In this document: positions 58,201 to 64,000 of the stretch, in pieces
Layout: every line of letters begins with the position of its first letter
Numbering within the stretch: position 1 is the stretch's first letter
Assembly (NCBI RefSeq): GCF_012927245.1
Contig: NZ_JABBGE010000014.1
Location: 145,991 to 209,990 of the forward strand
Length of the DNA stretch: 64,000 bases
Direction: 5' to 3'
Origin: Streptomyces sp. R302
Lineage (GTDB): Bacteria > Actinomycetota > Actinomycetes > Streptomycetales > Streptomycetaceae
The notes under the pieces: model-generated
Database searches by the model: none
The model's input: only the letters and a program-made list of their open reading frames with translations
What the model was told of the DNA's origin: nothing
Translations under genes and position numbers: made by a program

Positions 58201-60797
58201 TTGGCCATCAGGTTGACGTTGTCGCTCAGGTCCTTCCAGATGCCGGTGACCCCGCGCACCCGGGCCTGGCCGCCGAGGATGCCCTCCGTGCCCACCTCGC
58301 GGGCCACCCGGGTCACCTCGTCGGCGAAGTTCGACAGCTGGTCCACCATCGTGTTGACGGTGGTGACGAGCTCCAGGATCTCGCCCTTGGCGTCGACGGT
58401 GATCTTCTTCGACAGGTCGCCCCGAGCGACGGCGGTGGTGACCTCGGCGATGTTCCGGACCTGGAAGGTCAGGTTGTTCGCCATGAAGTTCACCGACTGG
58501 GTCAGGTCCTTCCAGGTCCCGGAGACCCCCTGCACCTCGGCCTGGCCGCCGAGGATGCCCTCGGTGCCCACCTCGCGGGCCACCCGGGTCACCTGGTCCG
58601 CGAAGGACGACAGCTGGTCCACCATCGTGTTGAGGGTGTTCTTCAGCTCCAGGATCTCGCCCCGGGCGTCCACGTCGATCTTCTGCGACAGGTCGCCGCG
58701 CGCCACCGCCGTGGCGACCTGCGCGATGTTGCGCACCTGCGCCGTCAGGTTCCCGGCCATGCCGTTCACCGAGTCGGTGAGGTCCCGCCACACGCCGGCG
58801 ACGCCCGGCACCTGCGCCTGACCGCCGAGCCGCCCGTCGGTGCCCACCTCGCGGGCCACCCGGGTCACCTGGTCGGCGAAGGCGGAGAGCTGGTCGACCA
58901 TCGTGTTGATGGTGTTCTTCAGCTCCAGGATCTCGCCGCGCGCGTCCACGTCGATCTTCTGCGACAGGTCGCCGCGCGCCACCGCCGTCGTCACCTGCGC
59001 GATCTGCCGCACCTGCGAAGTGAGGTTCCCGGCCATGAAGTTCACCGAGTCGGTCAGCTCGCGCCAGCGGCCGGAGACCCCGTCCACCCGCGCCTGACCG
59101 CCCAGTCGGCCCTCGGTGCCCACGTCCCGGGCCATCCGCGTGACCTGGTCGGCGAAGGACGACAGCTGCGACACCATCGTGTTGACGGTGTTCTTCAGCT
59201 CCAGCATCTCGCCGGCCACGTCCACGGTGACCTTCTGCGACAGATCGCCGTTCGCCACCGCCGTCGTCACCTGCGCGATGTCCCGCACCTGCCCGGTGAG
59301 GTTGTGGAAGGCCGTGTTCACCGAGTCGGTGAGGTCCTTCCACGTGCCGGCCGCGCCCTGCACCTGCGCCTGCCCGCCGAGCCGGCCCTCGACACCGACC
59401 TCCCGGGCGACCCGGGTCACCTCGGACGAGAACGACGACAGCTGGTCCACCATCGTGTTCACGGTGTTCTTCAGCGAGAGCATCTCGCCCGCCACGTCCA
59501 CCGTGACCTTCTGCGACAGATCACCGTTGGCCACCGCCGTCGTCACCAGGGCGATGTCCCGCACCTGCGCCGTCAGCTGGTTCGCCATCGTGTTCACCGA
59601 GTCGGTGAGGTCCTTCCAGGTGCCCGCCGCGCCCGGCACCTGCGCCTGCCCGCCGAGCAGACCCTCCGCGCCGACCTCGCCGGCCACCCGGGTCACCTCG
59701 CCCGCGAAGGTCCGCAGGGTGTCCGTCATCTGGTTGATGGTGTCGGCGAGCTGGGCGATCTCGCCCCGCGCGCTCACGGTGACCTTCTGCGACAGGTCGC
59801 CGTTCGCGACCGCCGTCGTCACCTCCGCGATCCCCCTCACCTGATTGGTGAGGTTGCCCGCCATCGTGTTGACGGAGTCGGTGAGGTCCTTCCACACGCC
59901 CGCGACCCCGGCCACCTCGGCCTGACCGCCGAGCTCGCCCTCCGTACCCACCTCGCGGGCGACCCGGGTTACCTCGGACGAGAACGACGACAGCTGGTCC
60001 ACCATCGTGTTCACGGTGTTCTTCAGCGAGAGCATCTCGCCGGCCACGTTCGCCGTGACCTTCTGCGAGAGATCGCCGTTCGCGACCGCCGTCGTCACCA
60101 GGGCGATGTCCCGCACCTGCGCCGTCAGCTGGTTCGCCATCGTGTTGACGGAGTCCGTGAGGTCCTTCCAGGACCCGGACACGCCCCGTACGTGCGCCTG
60201 CCCGCCGAGGATGCCCTCGGTGCCCACCTCGACGGCCACCCGCGTCACCTCGGACGCGAAGACCGACAGCTGGTCCACCAGGTGGTTGACGGTCCGCGCG
60301 ACCTTCAGGAACTCGCCGCGCAGCGGCCGCACCGTCCCGTCGGACCCCTCCGAACGCAAGTCCATCCGCTGTTCGAGATCGCCCTCGGCGACCGCCGTCA
60401 GCACCCGGCTCACCTCGGACACCGGCCGCGCCAGATCGTCGACCAGCGCGTTCGCCGCCTCGATCGCCGCCGCCCAGGCGCCTTCGGTCGCCCCCGCCTC
60501 CAGGCGTTCGGACAGCTTGCCCTCGCGCCCGACGACCCGCCGCACCCGCGACAGCTCCCCGGTCACGTGCATCTGCCGGTCCGCGACCTCGTTGAAGACG
60601 GCCGCGATCTCCGCCATCACCCCGTCACCGGAGACGGTCAGCCGCCGCCGCAGGTTCCCGTCCCGCATCGACACCAGTGCGGACAGCAACCGCTCCAGCG
60701 CGGCCGCGTCCACCTGTACCGTCCCCCCACGGGAACGCCCGCCCCTCGCGCGCGTGCCACTGCCGCCGCCACGCCGCGCCGCCGTGCCAGACTCCAC
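55290..60797 (-). CDS. osaA: OsaA-like hybrid histidine kinase with serial HAMP repeats
   Basis: An 1835-residue soluble hybrid kinase; no membrane segment is visible. Residues about 30-1100 contain ten close copies of a 92-residue HAMP module (for example VTTAVANGDLSQKV, then NTVNTMVDQLSSF, then TRVAREVGTEGELGGQAEV, then WKDLTDSVNTMA), preceded by more divergent HAMP-like units. Next a GAF domain (about 1135-1280), a coiled coil, HisKA with acceptor His in ANMSHELRTPLNSLLI (residue about 1369), HATPase (LRNLLSNAVKFT; TDTGIGI; GTGLGLSISREIA), a linker, and a receiver with Asp in VVLMDIMMPEMDGY (about 1764). The GTG at 60797 follows GGAGGG by about 6 nt; an upstream ATG at 60851 is weaker. S. 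coelicolor OsaA works with OsaB in osmotic adaptation. Confidence 0.93.
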   Translation of the reverse strand: MESGTAARRGGGSGTRARGGRSRGGTVQVDAAALERLLSALVSMRDGNLRRRLTVSGDGVMAEIAAVFNEVADRQMHVTGELSRVRRVVGREGKLSERLEAGATEGAWAAAIEAANALVDDLARPVSEVSRVLTAVAEGDLEQRMDLRSEGSDGTVRPLRGEFLKVARTVNHLVDQLSVFASEVTRVAVEVGTEGILGGQAHVRGVSGSWKDLTDSVNTMANQLTAQVRDIALVTTAVANGDLSQKVTANVAGEMLSLKNTVNTMVDQLSSFSSEVTRVAREVGTEGELGGQAEVAGVAGVWKDLTDSVNTMAGNLTNQVRGIAEVTTAVANGDLSQKVTVSARGEIAQLADTINQMTDTLRTFAGEVTRVAGEVGAEGLLGGQAQVPGAAGTWKDLTDSVNTMANQLTAQVRDIALVTTAVANGDLSQKVTVDVAGEMLSLKNTVNTMVDQLSSFSSEVTRVAREVGVEGRLGGQAQVQGAAGTWKDLTDSVNTAFHNLTGQVRDIAQVTTAVANGDLSQKVTVDVAGEMLELKNTVNTMVSQLSSFADQVTRMARDVGTEGRLGGQARVDGVSGRWRELTDSVNFMAGNLTSQVRQIAQVTTAVARGDLSQKIDVDARGEILELKNTINTMVDQLSAFADQVTRVAREVGTDGRLGGQAQVPGVAGVWRDLTDSVNGMAGNLTAQVRNIAQVATAVARGDLSQKIDVDARGEILELKNTLNTMVDQLSSFADQVTRVAREVGTEGILGGQAEVQGVSGTWKDLTQSVNFMANNLTFQVRNIAEVTTAVARGDLSKKITVDAKGEILELVTTVNTMVDQLSNFADEVTRVAREVGTEGILGGQARVRGVTGIWKDLSDNVNLMANNLTSQVRNIARVSSAVANGDLTKKVTVEARGEVAELAETVNTMVTTLSSFADEVTRVAREVGTDGILGGQARVPGGSGTWKDLTDSVNSMADNLTGQVRQIAAVTTAIAKGDLTKKIDIEARGEIQELKNTINTMVDQLSNFAEEVTRVAREVGTDGQLGGQARVRDVEGTWSDLTLSVNEMAGNLTRQVRAIAAVATAVTRGDLNVKIDGVDAAGEIQALQENINTMIANLRDTTLANDEQDWLKSNLARISGLMQGRRDLDDVASLIMSELTPVVSAQHGAFFVATPTGSANHDTELIGEGSGSYELRMRGSYGYSAGSMPTSFRPGETLIGTAAEEKRTIQVNVPPGYLKISSGLGEASPAHVIVLPVLFEGKVLGVIELASFQPFTQIQRDFLNQIAELIATTVNTISVNTKTEVLLKQSQELTEQLKERSAELEHRQKELQNSNAELEDKAELLARQNRDIEVKNTEIEEARQVLEERAEQLAVSMRYKSEFLANMSHELRTPLNSLLILAKLLADNADTNLTPKQVEFAETIHGAGSDLLQLINDILDLSKVEAGKMDVSPTRIALVQLVDYVEATFRPLTAEKGLDFSVRVSPELPATLHTDEQRLLQVLRNLLSNAVKFTDSGAVELVIRPAGADVPQPIREQLLEAGSLRDADGDLIAFSVTDTGIGIAASKMRVIFEAFKQADGTTSRKYGGTGLGLSISREIARLLGGEIFAASEPGRGSTFTLYLPLNPTEVPPHGYGQGEAGEPGLPAEDGRSGHTFPHFPPAPVRSEARSGAGALFRHRRKAEAAAEAPEGAGAGEARGGVPGQQGPEDAFGETAGGQPERGAEPQRTYSFAGEKVLIVDDDIRNVFALTSVLEQHGLAVLYAENGREGIEVLEQNDDVTVVLMDIMMPEMDGYATTTAIRRMPQFAGLPIIALTAKAMKGDREKAIDSGASAYVTKPVDPDYLLTVMEQWMRGE

Positions 60798-61064
60798 CGT
60801 GTCCCTCCCGAAAGGGGTTCGACCGTTCCGCTCCGGCTCCCGCCGAAGCATTCCCAGTGTTTCACCGCGACCGAGCCAGGCGATAACAGTTCGGCAGCTT
60901 CGCACAAGGTCCCCACCCCCGGAGGGCGGAAACAGCGGAGACCGGCCTCCGCGCGGACGCCGAAGGTAAGTAACCTGGCATCCGGCTGTCCAGCCGCCCC
61001 GGTCAGCCCGGCGGGGGCGGTGTGGCGCGTACCACCACCGGGCAGCGGGAGGGGCAGACCGAGC

Positions 61065-63707
61065 ATGGCAGAGCCGGGCGTCGAGACGCGTACGAGGAGT
61101 GCTGTGATCACCGCGCGGGCGACTGCCACCTTCGAGCCCGTCGGACGGTCCGTCGCCGCCGCCCGGGCCTTCGTCCGGGACACCCTCCAGGGCTGGGGCC
61201 ACCCCGAGCTGGTCGACGACGCCGTCGTCCTCACCAGCGAGCTGGTCACCAACGCCGTGGTGCACGCCGGCACCGCCGCCGACGTCCTGTGCCTGCGCTC
61301 CGAGGACAGCATCCGCGTCGAGGTCGCCGATCGCTACCCGGAGCGCGAGATCCCCGTCCAGAGCGGCCGCACCCTCGCGAGCCCCGACCGGGAGAACGGC
61401 CGGGGACTGCTCCTGTGCGCCGCCCTCTCCGACCGCTGGGGCGTCGACTACTCCCCCACCCGCAAGCACGTCTGGTTCCACCTCGACCTCCCCCAGCGCC
61501 CCGTCGGCACCCGTTCCGCCGGCCCGGTCCTCCCCGACGCCCTCCTCCCGGTCGCCGACAGCCGCGTCCGCGTCGCCGTCGTCCAGATCGACCGGGGCGG
61601 CGCCATCACCTCCTGGAACGAGGACGCCGAGGAGCTCTTCGGGTACGCCCCCGAGCAGGTCACCGGAAAACCCCTGGGCGACCTCGCCGCCTGGCCGCAC
61701 ACCCCCGGCATCAGCACCGGCCTCGCCGAGGCCCTCCGCCTCTCCCGCTGGGAGGGCAGTTACGGGCTCCGCCGCGCCGACGGCCGCGTCATCCCCGTGT
61801 ACGCCTCCCACCTGCGGGTACGTGACGCCCAGGGCGAGCCCTCCACCGTCTGCCTGCTGGTCCGGGAGGACGAGCGCGCCGTCCTCCAGACCCCGCAGCG
61901 CCCGGCCGCCGACCCGACCGCGGAGAGCCGCGCCACGGACCCCTTCGAGGTCTTCATCGGCTCCCCCGCCCCCGACGACCTGGACGGACTGCTCCAGCGC
62001 ACGGTCGAGCGGGCCCGGGACATGCTCGACGGCGACGCCGCCTTCCTCCTCCTGGCCACCGACGACGAGACGGAGCTGGAGGTACGGGCGACGACCGGCC
62101 TCCCGGCCGCGCGCCAGCGCTTCGCCCGCGTCCCGGTGGAGACCGGCGCCAGCCGCTACGGCTCCGCCCGCATGCCCGCCGTCCACGAGGACCTGGCGGC
62201 CGTCCCCGGCGCCGTCCCCCTCCTCGAAGGCACCGGCATGCGCTCGGTCGTCACGGTCCCCCTCAAGGTCGAGGGCCGTCTCACCGGCTCCCTCGGCGTC
62301 GCCGCCGAGGCCGCGAACCGCTATTCGAACGAGGAGGCCCTCCGCCTCCAGTTCGCCGCCGACCGCATCGCCCTCGCCGTGGAATCCGCCCGTCTGGGCG
62401 AGCTCGAACGGCTCCGCCGCGGCTCCCTCAGCTTCCTCGTCGAGGCCTCCGACCTGCTGGCCGGCACCCTCGACCGCGACCAGACCCTGGCCCTCATGGC
62501 CCAGATGACGGTCCCCACCCTGGCCACCTGGTGCGCCGTCTACACGATCGCCGACCCGGCCTCCGATCCGTACCTCTCGTACGTGCTCCACGAGGACGAG
62601 GACCGCATCGACGGCCTGAAGGCCCTGCTGGCCTCCATCGCCCCGCCCGACCCGGTGCCGGCCCCCGGCGCCCGGCTGTGGACGGCCCCCGGCGAGGCCG
62701 CCCACCGGGCCGCGCTCGCCGCCTCGGCCCGCGAGCTCGAACACCTCGGCAGCCCGCTCTCCTCCGGCATCGACGTCGCCCTGGCCACGGCCGGCGCGGT
62801 CGCCGGCGAGACGGTCGTCCTGCCCCTGGTCGCCCGCAACCGCGTGATCGGCATGCTGACCCTGGGCCGCCCGGCCGAGGACCACTTCCGCCAGGAGATC
62901 CTGGAGCTCGCCGAGGACCTCTCCCGCCGAGCCGCCCTGGCCCTGGACAACGCGCGCCTGTACTCGGAGCGCAACGCCATCAGCCAGTCCCTCCAGCGCA
63001 GCCTGCTCCCTCCGGAGCTCCCCAAGATCCCCGGCGTCGAGGTGGACGTCATCTACCGCGCGGCCGGCGAGGGCAACGAGGTCGGCGGCGACTTCTACGA
63101 CGTCTTCCCCATCCGCGAGGACGTGTACGGCTTCGCCATCGGCGACGTCTGCGGTACGGGCCCGGAGGCCGCGGCCGTCACGGGCCTGGCCCGGCACGCC
63201 CTCCGCCTCCTGGCCCGCGAGGGCTTCGGCGGCCCGGCGGTCCTGGAGCGGCTGAACGCGGCCATCCTCGACGAGGGCGCCCGCAGCCGCTTCCTGACCC
63301 TCCTGTACGGCGAGCTCCGCCCGCAGACCGACGGTTCGGCGGTCCTGAAGGTGGTCTGCGCCGGCCATCCGCTCCCGCTCCGCCTCCGCCCCGACGGCAC
63401 GGTCATCCCGGCCGCGGAACCCCAGCCGCTCCTGGGCGTGATGGAGGACCTGGAGCTGTACGAGCAGACCTTCACGCTCGACCCCGGCGACGTCCTCCTG
63501 TGCGTCACGGACGGCGTCACCGAGCGCCGCGAGGGCACCCGCATGCTCGGCGACGACGGCCTCGCCGACGCCCTCAGGACCTGTACGGGCCTGACGGCCG
63601 GCGCCGTCGGCGGGCGCATCCTCCGCGCGGTCGAACGCTTCGCCCACGCCCCCGCCTCGGACGACATGGCCATCCTGACGATGCGCCTCCAGGAACCGGA
63701 GAAGTAG
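61065..63707 (+). CDS. osaC: OsaC-like multidomain anti-sigma kinase/PP2C phosphatase
   Basis: An 880-residue regulator: an RsbW-like HATPase domain (residues about 10-135; VLTSELVTNAVVHAG, NGRGLLLCAALSD), a PAS domain (about 165-265; VAVVQIDRGGAITSWNEDAEELFGYAPEQVTG), two GAF domains (about 290-640) and a C-terminal SpoIIE/PP2C phosphatase (ISQSLQRSLLPPELP; GGDFYDVF; DVCGTGPEAA; CVTDGVTERR; DDMAIL). In S. coelicolor OsaC modulates sigma-B after osmotic stress. ATG at 61065 with GGAGGGG 10 nt upstream. It is divergent from osaA over 267 bp. No clear GNNT-N15-GGGTAC sigma-B promoter is visible by eye. Two hairpins follow its stop. Confidence 0.93.
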   Translation: MAEPGVETRTRSAVITARATATFEPVGRSVAAARAFVRDTLQGWGHPELVDDAVVLTSELVTNAVVHAGTAADVLCLRSEDSIRVEVADRYPEREIPVQSGRTLASPDRENGRGLLLCAALSDRWGVDYSPTRKHVWFHLDLPQRPVGTRSAGPVLPDALLPVADSRVRVAVVQIDRGGAITSWNEDAEELFGYAPEQVTGKPLGDLAAWPHTPGISTGLAEALRLSRWEGSYGLRRADGRVIPVYASHLRVRDAQGEPSTVCLLVREDERAVLQTPQRPAADPTAESRATDPFEVFIGSPAPDDLDGLLQRTVERARDMLDGDAAFLLLATDDETELEVRATTGLPAARQRFARVPVETGASRYGSARMPAVHEDLAAVPGAVPLLEGTGMRSVVTVPLKVEGRLTGSLGVAAEAANRYSNEEALRLQFAADRIALAVESARLGELERLRRGSLSFLVEASDLLAGTLDRDQTLALMAQMTVPTLATWCAVYTIADPASDPYLSYVLHEDEDRIDGLKALLASIAPPDPVPAPGARLWTAPGEAAHRAALAASARELEHLGSPLSSGIDVALATAGAVAGETVVLPLVARNRVIGMLTLGRPAEDHFRQEILELAEDLSRRAALALDNARLYSERNAISQSLQRSLLPPELPKIPGVEVDVIYRAAGEGNEVGGDFYDVFPIREDVYGFAIGDVCGTGPEAAAVTGLARHALRLLAREGFGGPAVLERLNAAILDEGARSRFLTLLYGELRPQTDGSAVLKVVCAGHPLPLRLRPDGTVIPAAEPQPLLGVMEDLELYEQTFTLDPGDVLLCVTDGVTERREGTRMLGDDGLADALRTCTGLTAGAVGGRILRAVERFAHAPASDDMAILTMRLQEPEK

Positions 63708-63740
63708 GAAGTAGGGGCCTCCGAGGAGGCCCCTACTTCC
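63707..63740 (+). terminator. osaC terminator hairpin
   Basis: Perfect 16-bp inverted repeat, GGAAGTAGGGGCCTCC at 63707-63722 and its complement at 63725-63740, starting at the last base of the stop codon; the 2-nt gap implies a few unpaired loop bases. No U-tract. Confidence 0.85.
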
Positions 63741-63760
63741 TCCCTGCTCAGGACAACGCA

Positions 63761-63792
63761 AAAAGGCCCCCGCCTATTGGCGGGGGCCTTTT
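63761..63792. terminator. Bidirectional terminator between osaC and the rRNA operon end
   Basis: 14-bp perfect stem AAAAGGCCCCCGCC with complement, 4-nt TATT loop, with A-tract and T-tract flanks on both sides. It begins 6 nt beyond the tRNA-Thr discriminator, so it terminates the rRNA-tRNA transcript and backs up the osaC hairpin. Confidence 0.92.
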
Positions 63793-63797
63793 CTCTG

Positions 63798-63870
63798 AGC
63801 CCTTTAACGGAATCGAACCGTTGACCTTCTCCTTACCATGGAGACGCTCTGCCGACTGAGCTAAAAGGGC
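63798..63870 (-). tRNA. tRNA-Thr (anticodon GGT)
   Basis: 73 nt on the minus strand. Acceptor GCCCTTT pairs with AAAGGGC; D arm GCTC/GAGC; anticodon stem TCTCC/GGAGA with a 7-nt loop ATGGTAA, anticodon GGT reading ACC and ACU; T arm AACGG-TTCGATT-CCGTT. Discriminator is U. CCA is not encoded. It lies only 5 bp beyond the 5S rRNA end, so it is part of the rRNA operon transcript. Confidence 0.95.
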
Positions 63871-63875
63871 GGGTT

Positions 63876-63994
63876 GTTCGGCGGTGTCCTACTCTCCCAC
63901 AGGGTCCCCCCTGCAGTACCATCGGCGCTGAAAGGCTTAGCTTCCGGGTTCGGAATGTAACCGGGCGTTTCCCTAACGCTATGACCACCGAAAC
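63876..63994 (-). rRNA. rrf: 5S ribosomal RNA
   Basis: About 119 nt on the minus strand. Begins GTTTCGGTGGTCATAGCG and ends near GGACACCGCCGAAC, with the conserved CCGAACCCGGAAGCTAAG loop region, matching streptomycete 5S rRNA. Ends are placed by similarity. The operon (23S, 16S) must continue beyond position 64000. This is the 3' end of an rrn operon that runs toward osaC. Confidence 0.95.
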
Positions 63995-64000
63995 ACTATG

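Noticed and set aside
60798..61064. Sigma-B promoter for osaC
   Set aside because: No GNNT-N14-16-GGGTAC/T match could be found by eye in the divergent region; GGTAAGTAAC is not close enough.
55068..63707. A 2879-residue plus-strand reading frame running through osaA into osaC
   Set aside because: The first 6 kb is antisense to the HAMP-repeat kinase and shows only low-complexity Gly/His/Asp/Val/Arg sequence. Domain homology and a ribosome site put the osaC start at 61065.
60798..63761. Minus-strand extension of osaA through osaC
   Set aside because: It is antisense to well-defined domains of osaC; homology and the GGAGGG site place the osaA start at 60797.

Overview
The window looks like the conserved core of a Streptomyces-type actinomycete chromosome. 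It is very GC-rich with strong third-position GC bias, GTG and TTG starts are common, and its landmarks are classic Streptomyces ones: rshA, dapF, miaA, miaB, a gluABCD importer, recA-recX, a ClgR-type regulator, a DpsB-like protein, ftsK and the osaABC osmoadaptation genes. The order agrees with what I remember of the S. coelicolor rshA-to-osaC region; I could not check this against a database. No prophage, insertion sequence, CRISPR array or biosynthetic cluster is visible.

Layout. 1-10 kb: M1 peptidase, rshA, dapF, a membrane protein and miaA on the minus strand, two small plus-strand genes, then an extradiol-dioxygenase-like gene and miaB on the minus strand. 10-20 kb: an AraC/DJ-1 regulator with an isochorismatase-like hydrolase, a DedA protein, a NarL-type two-component pair, a DUF1537 kinase, an orphan TAXI solute-binding protein and an OmpR-type pair. 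20-27 kb: a glutamate-type ABC importer, a flavin monooxygenase, then a sulfur module of a cysteine-rich leader peptide, cysteine dioxygenase and rhodanese. 27-30 kb: recX, recA, a conserved protein of unknown function and an SGNH hydrolase. 30-35 kb: a second NarL-type pair followed by a divergent cytochrome bd pair. 35-46 kb: AI-2E transporter, DUF3046, a prenyltransferase-fold protein, AzlCD with an AraC regulator, the Lhr helicase with a Nei/Fpg glycosylase, and a short-chain dehydrogenase. 46-51 kb: dpsB, clgR, cinA, pgsA, rimO and a RodZ-like protein. 51-64 kb: ftsK, osaB, osaA, divergent osaC, and finally tRNA-Thr and 5S rRNA at the 3' end of an rRNA operon that continues beyond the window.

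Most notable signals. (1) A 28-codon Cys-containing uORF ahead of cysteine dioxygenase. (2) Two recA promoters, one with a LexA-like box and one matching the RecA-independent (PafBC-type) consensus; the same 11-bp-spaced architecture lies directly before lhr, with the lhr ATG at the expected transcription start. (3) A recurring arrangement in which a -10 hexamer ends 6-7 nt before a start codon with no ribosome-binding site, suggesting many leaderless genes. (4) Short tandem repeats in intergenic DNA: 22 bp x3 upstream of dpsB, 15 bp x3 spanning two convergent stop codons, 15 bp iteron-like units upstream of the RodZ-like gene, and a 9-bp collagen-like minisatellite.

Start codons were chosen from ribosome-binding sites, upstream -10 elements and family lengths. 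Promoters, operators and attenuators are sequence-based inferences.
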